Positions 32,166 to 43,345 of a stretch of 64,000 nucleotides of DNA are shown piece after piece (position 1 is the stretch's first letter; the number at the start of each line of letters is the position of its first letter). The stretch covers positions 803,501-867,500 of the forward strand of contig JABMCL010000190.1 of assembly GCA_018857735.1 (NCBI GenBank), read 5' to 3'. Below the pieces are notes generated by a model that ran no database searches, was not told the DNA's origin, and saw only the letters and a program-made list of their open reading frames with translations. The position numbers and the translations under genes are program-made. The DNA is from Alviniconcha marisindica. Taxonomy: Eukaryota > Mollusca > Gastropoda > Provannidae.

Positions 32166-34109
32166 ATATTTCTGTACTTTTCTCAGAACCTGAGCTGTTG
32201 AGTTATAAGGTTTTAATTGGTCCCTGACAATATTTTCTTTCCAATCAAACTTTTCAAAGACCACAAAGAAGCAAAACAAAGAACAATAAAAACCACTGTG
32301 TTGGGGGTCAGTGCCACATCAGAAAAGACCATTCAAAACGTCAGCTGTTGTGCCAGTAACACTCTGTAATCTCTTTTCCCTTGTCGACGAAGTTTGACAG
32401 AATCGGAACTCAGCACTGAGCTGTAATACTAATAGGTCAAATCCAAAGAGCACGACATGAAAATGAAACAAAATGCTCTTGTCCTAAGACAACACCATTC
32501 TTGTTGAGGGGCAGGTTTGTGGTGGTGGTGGTGGTGGTGGAGGGGAGGGGGTGTTGTTGTTTTTCCCCCCCGTATAGTTTGACACCAGGGGACAAAACTG
32601 AACTGATGAGCTAACCCAGAAAACCACTGTTAAATACAGAATTAGAAATTTCCATCACAACCTTTCAAAACTGTTTGACAATGTACAATTAACGGTACAT
32701 GATGCTGCCGGACCAACAATTTTGCCTGAGTATCTAGTAAGAACTGGTGCATCCAGGCTGGAGTCTCTCTCCTCGGGCTGCCTGCCTCTCCACCTCCCTC
32801 CTCCCTTCCAGCAGTAGCCAAGGACCAAGAGAGTCAAACACCATGGGTGATAAAAAAAATAAAAATGCATGGTAGTTTAAAAAAAAATCTGAGGCTCAGA
32901 CATGCACAAAATGAAAATGGTCAACTTCTTTGATCATGCCACACACAGACGGGAAGAAAAAAAGAAAAGAAAAAAAAGAAGTACACTTCTGCTCTGTGGC
33001 TGTTTTTCCTTCCTTTTTTTTTCCTTTTCTTCTTCTTCTCCATTTTCACTAATACACAAGTGTGTGCAATGTGAAAGCTAAAAAGGTGCATATTAGAAGC
33101 CTTGCTGCAAGAATCTCAGCTCAGTGCATTTAACACACTCCATCCCCTCCCCCCTCCCTTCCACTGTTCGTTTTTTTTCTTCTGGTCGGAACCTTAGCGC
33201 AAATGGAGTCCGTTCCCTTCCCCTGGGTGTCTTGCTTCCAATAAACTGACAGCAGGTGAAAACAGAGTAATGATAAAATACTTCTGGGCTCTCCATACAC
33301 AAAATGTTTGCAAGTCTAGCTGCCATGAACAGCAAAACAGCACAACGCCTGGACACAAATTATAAATCTTTTTTTCAGTTTCATCTGACAGCAAGCTTTC
33401 ATTTCGTGCTCCTCTCTGTTACATTTCAAAACTGTGTATTTCACATAATGCACATTCATGTTTCAACTGACATAAAAACAAAAAAAATGTGTTTAATAAG
33501 GAAAAATAGAAAGATCAAATGATGAATACATTTTGTTGCACAACTAAACTTTGAGTTCGTTCATAAAGTATAGAAACAATTAAGAACAGCAAACACTCAA
33601 CTGACTCGCATTCAAAATCCCCTCCAAGGGTTCTTTCATTTGTTCAAATTGTAATGCACAGCTGATTAACTGTATCTCACAGGCACAAGTTCAAGTACAA
33701 TTTTTGCCAACGCAGAAAAATATCAATTATCTCCCTCGCCAACACTCTTCATGACAAAAACTGTTGAATGACTTCCTCTGTGCAACAATCAAGACCTTGA
33801 GACTAAAACACCCCAAAAAACACCCACGTTAATTATTTGTGAAAGCAGGGGGTGCATCAATTATCTTCTCCGGATAAACACCTAAGCCACAAAGAACGCT
33901 GTGTCTGTGACCTCTAAGCACAATAACTTGACTGGATCGGAACTAATCCGCCAAGACTAAGGTGGCAAGCTGAGAGACCTCGGTGCCATTCTGCTTCAGC
34001 ACCCTTTCGAAAGCTGTGCATTGTGGATGCTGTCTAATCGTGACTCCTCCCTCCCTCATCCCCAGATGATCCTGTGTGATGGACAGGACGTTCAAATCCA
34101 CTCTGTTTA

Positions 34110-34230
34110 ACTCACTATCAATGAAGCATTACAATGGCTCCCACTGCTGCCCATCTGGATGCAAAATCATCTGGGTGGTGACAGCGTTGCATCAGGTAGG
34201 GCTTCCCCGCCCCCCCCCCCCCCCCCCCCA
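34110..34230 (+). mobile_element. Diverged SINE body (family of 49933-50258)
   Basis: CATTACAATGGCTCCCACTG, CTGCCCATCTGGATGCAAAA and GGTGGTGACAGCGTTGCATC align with the central body of the SINE at 49933. The tRNA head is not recognisable. A poly-C run follows where the full copy has a C-rich stretch. Confidence 0.6.
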
Positions 34231-35101
34231 AAATGCCATGTGAACAGTGTCCTAAAAAACAAATTCCCACTGTCACGTTTTTGTCATGGCCTGGTGCCGG
34301 ATACCCTGACACCGATCACCACATAGACTTGCCTGCCAAAGCACCTGGACACAAAATCACGAAGCATCCAACATGTATGTAGGCAGAGTTGAGAGATTCA
34401 TTCAGGTAATGACTGCTTGGGGGAAGTACTTTGTACCACGGCGGATTAATGACTGCCACGGCCACAGCGGATTAACTTAAAACACAGACATATACGTACG
34501 CAAAATCCAGTGCAACAGTCCACCATGTGGCTACTTAAGAAAGCGTGGGAAAACCTCCACACAAGACACAAATTTCTGTAAATTGTCAGGCATTTGCTGC
34601 ACCCTTGGTCCTCACAAAACTCATGGAAACGGGAGAGGAAGCACATACAACACATACCAACAAGATGCCATTGTACAATTGTATCTTTCAACCACAAATC
34701 CAGCAGTGTGTTCAACTCCACACTTGATCAAGAGCAAGAACACTGTGCTGCTATATTCCATTGTCCATTTTTGTTTTGTTTTGCTTCTTGCAATAGCTTA
34801 TATTAAACACCAGAAGAAAAAAAAAGAAAAAAATCAGAAACTAGAATTCTGAGGAAGCAAAAAGAAATCGTCATAGTAAAAAAGAAGAAGAAAAAAGTGC
34901 TGCATTAAAGGTAACACAATGCACTTTTCTTTACCGCAGCAAATATATATCAAGCATACCAAGACAATCAGGTACATGTGTGTATAATTAAAACTGAAAC
35001 AGAGAGGGGGAGGGGCTAAAATTTCAATACTTTTAAGCAATAAAATGAAATATTGGTCTATATTCTCTATCACAGAAATAAGCACATCCGCTCCAATGCC
35101 A

Positions 35102-35206
35102 GCTCTGACAACAGCTTTGCCTGCCTAAGCAAACAAACTCTGACAACAGCTTTGCCTGCCTAAGCAAACAAACTCCGACAACAGCTTTGCCTGCCTAAGT
35201 AAACAA
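35102..35206. repeat. 35-bp tandem repeat, 3 copies
   Basis: Monomer TGACAACAGCTTTGCCTGCC plus TAAGCAAACAAACTC at 35106, 35141 and 35176. Near identical. Confidence 0.95.
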
Positions 35207-35612
35207 ACATTTTGTATTTTTACAGACGTTTTTTTCTTCTTTTCTGAAGCCTCTCAAAGACGCATGCTTCATCTACAGATTCCATCCTGTTCAAAACAGT
35301 TGTTGAAAATAATAACAAGTGCAAGTCCATTCATAATCTTAGCTTCCCAAAATCAACACAGGTGCCTATGCTTTTGTATTTAAAATAATACAACTGTAGC
35401 ATTATGTTCAACACATTCATTACAGTTACCATGTTGTTAGCAAGAGAACTGGCTGACTGATTTATATATTATCAAAGAAATAGAGAAAAGAGAAGAAAAA
35501 AGTTACTGGCATAAAAGACACGATCAACTTTCATTTTCAAAGTTGACAAAATTATATTTTCCTTGAGCGTTTCAAAAAGATAGCCTGGGGTACAGAACAC
35601 ACACACACATGA

Positions 35613-35643
<31 letters not shown>

Positions 35644-36092
35644 TTCATACACACAGTGTACACCAATGCTATAATTTAATCTACCAAATCAAGCCTCAAA
35701 ATGTGAACGTTACCCATCACTAATAAGGGAAGGTTGAAACTGTAAACACCGACAACAAAAATACTGCTGTGGCAAGCAGACAGTACTGTTCCAACATGGA
35801 ACATATTCCATACATTCTGGTGTGGTTTCTCTATAGCCATGTTACAACAAGCCGATAAAATGAAGGAACGAAAATGGGGGAAGACACCTAACTAAACAAC
35901 AGTGCAACAATGGTTTTTGTGCCCACTTCTGTATACCCACTGGCCACTAGCAGAGAGAGAACGACTCTGGAAGCAAGACCGGCAGACAAAAAATTACAAT
36001 AATGGCATGTCCTTCTCCAACACACAAACAGTTCAGTTTTCAGCTACAATAATACTCTAAGCTCCCAGTTACTCTGCTTCTGCACTCCTTCC

Positions 36093-36093
36093 C

Positions 36094-36147
<54 letters not shown>
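36093..36147. repeat. (CA)n microsatellite
   Basis: About 54 bp of CA in the presumed CNOT6 3'UTR. Confidence 0.97.
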
Positions 36148-36149
<2 letters not shown>

Positions 36150-36486
36150 CCACACAACTTGCAAGCAGCATGGCAGTATAAAAAAATGACCGGCGTTCAC
36201 ACTTTTAAGGTACCTGGACCTTGTTCACATCTTCCACTACATCCTGGGTTTTTCTGCGCCCCGCGATATGAAGTACAATGGTCCATGAAGTTAATGCGCT
36301 GTGATGACCAGAGTGAATCGATTGAGTAGCACCTCACAGCCGTTGTGTAATAAAAGGCAATGTATCACAAGAGCTCTGCAGTATGTTTCAAAGAGGCATG
36401 CGATGAGCTGTGTGAAGCCGACTTTTCCTTTGGGGTGGGATGCTGACTGCGGTTCACTGGGGCGAGACTCGTGTTTCGCTGGGGTG

Positions 36487-36806
36487 AAGCTGTAACAGGA
36501 CCTTTCAAGATGCAGGCTCTGCTGGAGTCTACAGCTAGCATGGCCAGGTGCCCACAGAGAAAGTTCTCGCTCCACTGCTGGAGTCTACAGCAAGCATGGC
36601 CGGGTGCCCACAGAGAAAGTTCTCGCACCACTGCTGGAGTCTACAGCGAGCATGGCCGGGTGCCCACAGAGAAAGTTCTCGCACCACTGCTGGAGTCTAC
36701 AGCGAGCATGGCCGGGTGCCCACAGAGAAAGTTCTCGCACCACTGCTGGAGTCTACAGCGAGCATGGCCGGGTGCCCACAGAGAAAGTTCTCGCACCACT
36801 GCTGGT
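36487..36806. repeat. 56-bp minisatellite, 5-6 copies
   Basis: CCCACAGAGAAAGTTCTCGC recurs every 56 bp (36551, 36607, 36663, 36719, 36775). Since 56 is not a multiple of 3, successive units are read in rotating frames, yet all + strand frames stay open (up to 136 codons). Confidence 0.95.
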
Positions 36807-37312
36807 GAGTAAAACTTGTTGCTGGGCAACTCACACAGGGAAACTTCTGTCAAGTCCTACGCCCCGCAGTTACACTGCAAAAAGTTCACCACATGATCCG
36901 GAGGTCTCCAGCAAACAGGGGCCCTCTCTGTTTTTCTTTCTTTTGAAAGCCTTGCGCCTATTAACATTTTGTGTACCTAACGAAAAAATTAAAAGAAAAA
37001 AAGTCACTTTATAAACTTCTCTTCATTTTTAAAAGGCGGAGGGGGACCTAAAGATGCGAGTGAAAACTTGGAATACACTGTTTGCTTTCAAATGGTATGT
37101 GCTTAGCGGGGTTTCCACTAGGATAGTCAGCAACTGATCTGATGGGCCAAGACCAAGACCAACGTTTTGGTCACGGTTTATCAGTCATAATGTGCATCAA
37201 AGTAGAGTAAAAAATAAAATTTAAATTAAAACAACAACAACTTAGGCCCACATAATCTCAATCCAGAAGGTAGCACTTTTACATTAACCTCGACTCGCCC
37301 CGATACATCCAT

Positions 37313-37355
37313 GCTGGTTGACTGGGTGTAAAACACCAAGTAAGTTACTTACTTG
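37313..37355 (+). mobile_element. Dispersed repeat with TTAC tail (family C)
   Basis: TGGTTGACTGGGTGTAAAAC then ACCAAGTAAGTTACTTACTTG; only the tail end remains. Confidence 0.65.
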
Positions 37356-37605
37356 CATTAACCTTGAGACAAATTAGGATGCGAGTGACTGCAGCGCAGC
37401 AGTGAAGCTCAAAGAATGAATACTTGTTACTGCTGCCCTCGTAATGATTTGGGGGGGGGGGCAGAAGAAAAAAAATGGGTCACCCACAACTTTTCTACTC
37501 ATCAGCCCAAAACTAAATTTAAGAGTAACAAGCAACGGTAGTTGCTGGCCTAGCGGAATCCCTGATTAAGATATCATTATCATCTGTGCAAGACTTCATA
37601 CTTGC

Positions 37606-37640
<35 letters not shown>

Positions 37641-38609
37641 CAGATACAAAGCCTTGCATGGACATGGGGGTCTATTATTCAGTTGCACAGATTTGCTTAC
37701 ACAAGATAGGTATACATTTCAACAGCACAAGGTGGAAACCTTGCATCACTGGAATCTGCCTTCTTGCTGAGATCAACTTTACATGTCTGGTCAGAAGACA
37801 CAAAACACAAAACACACACCAAACCAACAAAACAAAACCGGTTCCATGCAAAATTAAACTCATAATACGGTAGCATCAAATCTCGCAACTGATTCTGTCA
37901 TGTGCGGTTTACTTTCAAGCCTTCAACTACATCTACACTAAAAATAAAAGCAGTATCAATTTCACTGACATCCTGCCCCCAACATTACGAATCCTGCACT
38001 TTTCAATCGAGGATAAATCCTAGGACTGCTGGATGCTAAAACTGAAATGGAAGAGCTTCTTTGGAATCGTTCATGCCAAGCTGCAGCATCGTCCCATGTG
38101 CACTGCCGCTATACGTAAAGGAGCGAAGCCAGTGGAGCATCAAAGCGATAGCATAATCATCAGCACAACAAATCGCTGGACTGTACAGGATGTTGCATCC
38201 GTTCACCCATGCACCAAAAACATGACAAGTGATTGGCCATGCTGTCGGTCACAGGAAGTCAACACGCATGACTCGTAACATGTCCCTGAAACAGTGAGGC
38301 AGCTACCACACACAATTTTGTTGTATTTTAAATGGAGGCACTCATTCAAGATTTCAAACCTACCCCCAAAAACAAAACAAAACTCATGTCTGTGTGCTTA
38401 TCTCTTCATCTTTTTTTACATATTTAAAAAAAAAAAAAAATCTTTCAGAAGATTCTTCTTCCCACAGCAAAAAAACTAAACAAAAACAAAAGAATGAAGA
38501 AGAAGAAAAAGAAAAAAGCTCAATGTGGTAAATCATCCTGAATAAAACTGTCCTACTCCTATGTCCCAAGGACCTGTGAGATGGAGATGGCGATTTTGTT
38601 CATCTCAGC

Positions 38610-38868
38610 TGGCAATGTGCAGACCCCTGACAACAGCCAGTTAGCTGCCCGGTGCACAGCTGGTGCACAGCTGGCAATGTGCAAACCCCTGACAACAGCC
38701 AGTTAGCTGCCCGGTGCACAGCTGGCAATGTGCAGACCCCTGACAACAGCCAGTTAGCTGCTTGGTGCACAGCTGGCAATGTGCAGACCCCTGACAACAG
38801 CCAGTTAGCTGCCCGGTGCACAGCTGGCAATGCGCAGACCCCTGACAACAGCCAGTTAGCTGCCAGGT
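38610..38868. repeat. 51-bp minisatellite, about 5 copies
   Basis: Monomer GCTGGCAATGTGCAGACCCC plus TGACAACAGCCAGTTAGCTG and CCCGGTGCACA. 51 is a multiple of 3, so 17-residue periodic ORFs appear on both strands. One copy carries a 12-bp internal duplication (GTGCACAGCTG). Confidence 0.95.
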
Positions 38869-39561
38869 ATACAACACAGCTGCAGCGCCTCGGGCTTGTT
38901 TAAAAAATAATAATAAAAACGCACAAGAGACAAGTAACAAACAACAAGACAGAATAAACAATGGACGGAGGGGGCAGCCAGCGTTGCTGTTCGCAACTTT
39001 CCCCACAGTCCTGGATTTAATTCCTAGCCCCAAAAAGACACAAAACACCTCGGTAGTTAAGGTCCGCAACACATGGCAGTGCTCACTTAGCAACGTCACT
39101 CACACACGCATAGCACTCAGGCTAAGAATCGTCATTCTGTGGCACCTTTCATTGACTAAAAATTCAATCATAGCATGATTGTGACATTAAAATCGTTTCA
39201 TGTTAAAAAGCAAATCAGTACAAACAATAGAATATACACATGCAATGGCAAGGGTTACTTGACAGTCACAGCAACCAATAATTGAAACAGCTCCTTGATT
39301 CATAGCAAATACATGCAAGCATCATACCAACACAAACAAACAAACGAACTACACACACAAAAACACATGAACACATTTAAAAAAAAAAAAAAAATCCCAC
39401 TGGCATCTTTGATATGTTGACAATGTCGTCATCATCTTTCATCCACTACAGTGTGCAGTTTTGCAATGTCCACAGAGTTAAAACTGCCATTTGGTGTTGA
39501 AGCTCCAGGTAACAGTCTCTCTACAGACTAACAGCTGTTTAACAACAATGGATTGACCACA

Positions 39562-39562
39562 T

Positions 39563-39626
<64 letters not shown>
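39562..39626. repeat. (CA)n microsatellite
   Basis: About 64 bp of CA. Confidence 0.97.
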
Positions 39627-39627
<1 letters not shown>

Positions 39628-39764
39628 TTCTAAACCTGTGAGACAAGCACTTTTTTTTACCATGCAAAGTGTTAATGATTGAATGAGTGTAAGTGTATGT
39701 GTGTCTGCAAGCATGCAGAAAATGTGATGACTTCCCTACTGTCAAAAAGCTGCCAATTGGATCC

Positions 39765-40375
39765 AAGATGCCTGGCTGGACACCCAGAGTCCACAAAGCT
39801 CAGTAAAGTGTCTTGACAGACCACATATTCACACCCAGGACACCAAACTGAGGCAGAGGGCTCCAACACAACACCCGGAGTCCACAGAGCTCAGTGAGGT
39901 GTCCCGACAGACCACGCATCCACACCCAGGACACCACAATGAGGCAGGGCTCCAACAAGACACCCAGAGTCCACAGAGCTCAGAGAGGTGTCCTGACAGA
40001 CCACGCATCCACACCCAGGACACCAAACTGAGGCAGAGGGCTCCAACAAGACACCCAGAGTCCACAGAGCTCAGTGAGGTGTCCTGACAGACCACGCATC
40101 CACACCCAGGACACCAAACTGAGGCAGAGGGCTCCAACAAGACACCCAGAGTCCACAGAGCTCAGTGAGGTGTCCTGACAGACCACGCATCCACACCCAG
40201 GACACCAAACTGAGGCAGAGGGCTCCAACAAGACACCCAGAGTCCACAGAGCTCAGTGAGGTGTCCTGACAGACCATTCACACCCAGGGCACCACAATGA
40301 GGCAGAGGACTCCAACAAGACACCCAGGAGTCCACAGAGCTCAGTGGAGTGTCCCAAACTGACCGTTCACACACC
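39765..40375. repeat. 91-bp minisatellite, about 6.5 copies, just past the CNOT6 stop
   Basis: Monomer begins GACACCCAGAGTCCACAGAG and ends AGAGGGCTCCAACAA. Inner copies are almost identical; edge copies are diverged and have small indels. Begins about 220 bp 3' of the CNOT6 stop codon and abuts an A22 run (40379-40400). Confidence 0.95.
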
Positions 40376-40594
40376 CCCAAAAAAAAAAAAAAAAAAAAAG
40401 TAACCAGGCACGACTCCAACAAACACCTGAGCGGTGCCCCAAAGCTGGCCCATCACTGGTGCACCACCAGGCAGCAGCTGGCCCTAATGAAGCAGTAGCA
40501 CGTCACGGGGCTGGCGGCTGCAGCCTGGCGGGAAGTGGACCTGGGAACTGCTGGAGCCTTGCAGGAACTGTCAGACTCGGGGCCAGTGCCCCCA

Positions 40595-40826
40595 CTACCT
40601 GGGCTTGCCGCCCATCGGTGGGGGGCCTCTGCCCATGGTTGGGGGCTGGATGGGCATCTCCAGCTCCACCAGGAGGGAGAAGTGGTCGGAGGGGATGTGG
40701 GGGTGGGGGCAGCCCAGCACCTTGTTCTGTCGAAACCACTCTTCGTCGTAGGGGCCCAGCTGCCCCAGGACCCGGAGGCGATCTCGGGAGTGGAAGATGT
40801 AGTCGATTATTCCTTTGAAGTCGTAT
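40595..40826 (-). CDS. CNOT6: CNOT6 last coding exon
   Basis: 232 coding nt after GTGACAG, phase 2 in, stop TAG. Encodes YDFKGIIDYIFHSRDRLRVL, GCPHPHIPSDHFSLLVELEM, then the tail PIQPPTMGRGPPPMGGKPR. Holds the last catalytic Asp and His. Confidence 0.95.
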
Positions 40827-43307
40827 CTGTCACACGCACAAAAACAGAGGGAGGCTGGACAAACAAGCAGACTTTCTGAACGGACAGGGGCAGGTATCTG
40901 ACATTCCTTTCAGCAGTTCCCCCCCATCCCCCACCCTCCAATGAATGATACAATCAGATTCAAAGAAATCATGCTAGACACTGCCTATCTCGGCTGTTCA
41001 GATTTGTCAAGCTCTGACCACCACCCAGTCTGGGAAGAGTAACAGGAGCATAATATCTGGAAACTAATCAAAACAAGTCAGTCAAAGACTGCTACCCCCC
41101 AAAAAATTCACCCATACTGTGTGATCACTTATGAAAGTAAAACAACAACAACAACCACAGCAACAATCTATGACTGTTAGGCTTAGAACATTTCATCATT
41201 TTTCCCCCCAATCTAGATCACAGACCCAGAGTCACATTGCAAGCCTCATTCTCTGGCACCCTTCCTCTAAACTCTGTCGTAATTGGTTAGGAACTTGAAG
41301 TGGCACTCCTTATCTCTGCGCACATCTATCTACAGAAAATCACCCCTACATGTCTCATGCTGTCATGCTCCCCGTAAAATTTCCAAAAGGTCTGACTGTG
41401 GAAGCAACAAACAGCTCCAAAGCACACATGTGAACATCAGGCACATGAGCCCTGGATGAACAATTTTTTAAAAATTTAAAAGAAAGGAAAAAAAGCTCAA
41501 TCTTGAATCAAATGATACTGGTTTTGTTCATGCTGGCATATGGATTGCCAGTGGTTTTAAGAGAAATATGGCCTCATATAACTTAAATTCAAGTTGTCTG
41601 TGCGTGCTTACAAACTTACTACCAGTTGTACATCAACAAAAATGGTCAGTTAGCTGACAGTTTTCCGAGACCTATGGCATAACCGACTGCGGCAGTGGTT
41701 GGAGGACGGATGTCGTAAACTGATGCTTTGGAGTTTGACCCACAGCACGCATGCAAAGAAGCCGGCGTACTCACGTGTAGTTGGTGACCGGCATAATGTC
41801 GCTGTATGCCCGGGCTAGTTTGAAGCCGTGGTAGATGTGGTTCTTGTCCCCATTACACATCTTTTTCATGGCCTGGTCATAGACATTGTCCTTGAAGTCC
41901 ATGTGGTTCGCTGCCACTTTCCCGTTTGTCAGGAACTCAATCACACCTGCCACAGAAGTCGCCAGAATCCCATGACAAAACTGTGACACACTCAGCATGC
42001 AAACCACTCCAAGTGTTAGTGAGGTTTCAAAAAGAACACATCAAATCAGTACCTACATGTGTCAGTGTCTTTTCTCCAAATATACATATAACTTCTCCTT
42101 TGTGTGTGTGTGGGTGGGGTGAATCACCCCTATTTAAACACCAGTCAAAATGCATTTTCGACTATCTAAAAGTGTATGCTGACTAGCATGAAGGAAAGTT
42201 TCTGTGTTTAGTACTGCATTGCATGTGGCAAAGCCAACAGATTGTTTCCCTTCACCTGCAGAACCAAAGTTTTTCCCTGACTATTGGAACATGGAAATCA
42301 GGATCCCCTGTTGATTCAGGCATCCATGGGCAGTATTGTGAGCAATAAAAAAATCTTTAAAAAAAATCTAATTTAATCACATAAAATTGGCATTTGGAAT
42401 GCTGCAGCATACTACTGCCCTGAACATCACCTGAAGTTCTACCTAACATGCTTGCAGACTTCCATTCACCCGAAACAGGGACTATTCCAAGGATTTTGTC
42501 TCTCTCTGCACACAAGGGCCATCTCTGCAGTTTACAGGCAATTCCAAAATTCAAACCACTTTAAGCTTTTGTGACATTTCAAACAGAGCCATCAACCCTG
42601 CAACAGCATGTAATGATTTCCGTTTTTTAAATATAATCTTACCTAGCCTTTTAGTGTGTGTGTGTGTGTGTTTGAAAGGGGGAGGGGGGAGTTATTCAAA
42701 TGGTTGCCCTTTGAACACCAACAGAAATGTACTTTCAACAATAAGGTAGGTAGTGTTGCTTAATGTCCTCAGATGTCAGTTGACATATTAGTGACAAGCT
42801 GAGACCAATGCCGAAGCATGGTTCAATATAGCTTTATGTCCACGGAAACCAGAAGGCTCGTTAGGATGGACAGCCCAGGACGGCCACCTCAACTCTCACA
42901 CAGCTCCTGAACTATGTTTCAACAATAAAAGAGTGCAAGGCATTACATACAGCAAAGTGCAGGTCCAAAGGTCAAGCAAAATGCAAATCCCGCATGCAGA
43001 CTGACTGGAAAGCAAGAAAATGAAGACAAAATCACATGCCTGGGTGGTTAAAACCTTTTCAAAGGCAAAGCACTGCATGAAAAATCAATACCCACTGCTG
43101 CATCTCCAGGGTGCCACTGCTTTGCACCAACATTCCCATGTGTTAGGGAAACTGAGAGAGCTGTTCCTGCAGCTAATAAAACCAGCTTTCCCATCAGATG
43201 TAAACACCAGATCAACTTCCCTACAGGTCTTGGTGTCTGTGACTAGGACTTCTCAACCTCCCTCATATTAGTTACCTCAGCAACAGGCCTCTCTCTTGCT
43301 CTTCTAT

Positions 43308-43345
<38 letters not shown>

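Larger units (their letters stand above)
30455..40594 (-). other. Presumed CNOT6 3'UTR (about 10 kb)
   Basis: No ORF resembling a gene. The + strand is A/C-rich throughout, so the - strand is T/G-rich like a 3'UTR. It holds minisatellites at 35102-35206, 36487-36806, 38610-38868 and 39765-40375, CA runs, a family A half element (32072-32165) and a diverged SINE body (34110-34230). Several other - strand AATAAA hexamers could give shorter isoforms. Confidence 0.45.

Noticed and set aside
39829..40422. Cysteine/tryptophan-rich ORFs on the - strand
   Set aside because: Produced by the 91-bp repeat beyond the CNOT6 stop codon.
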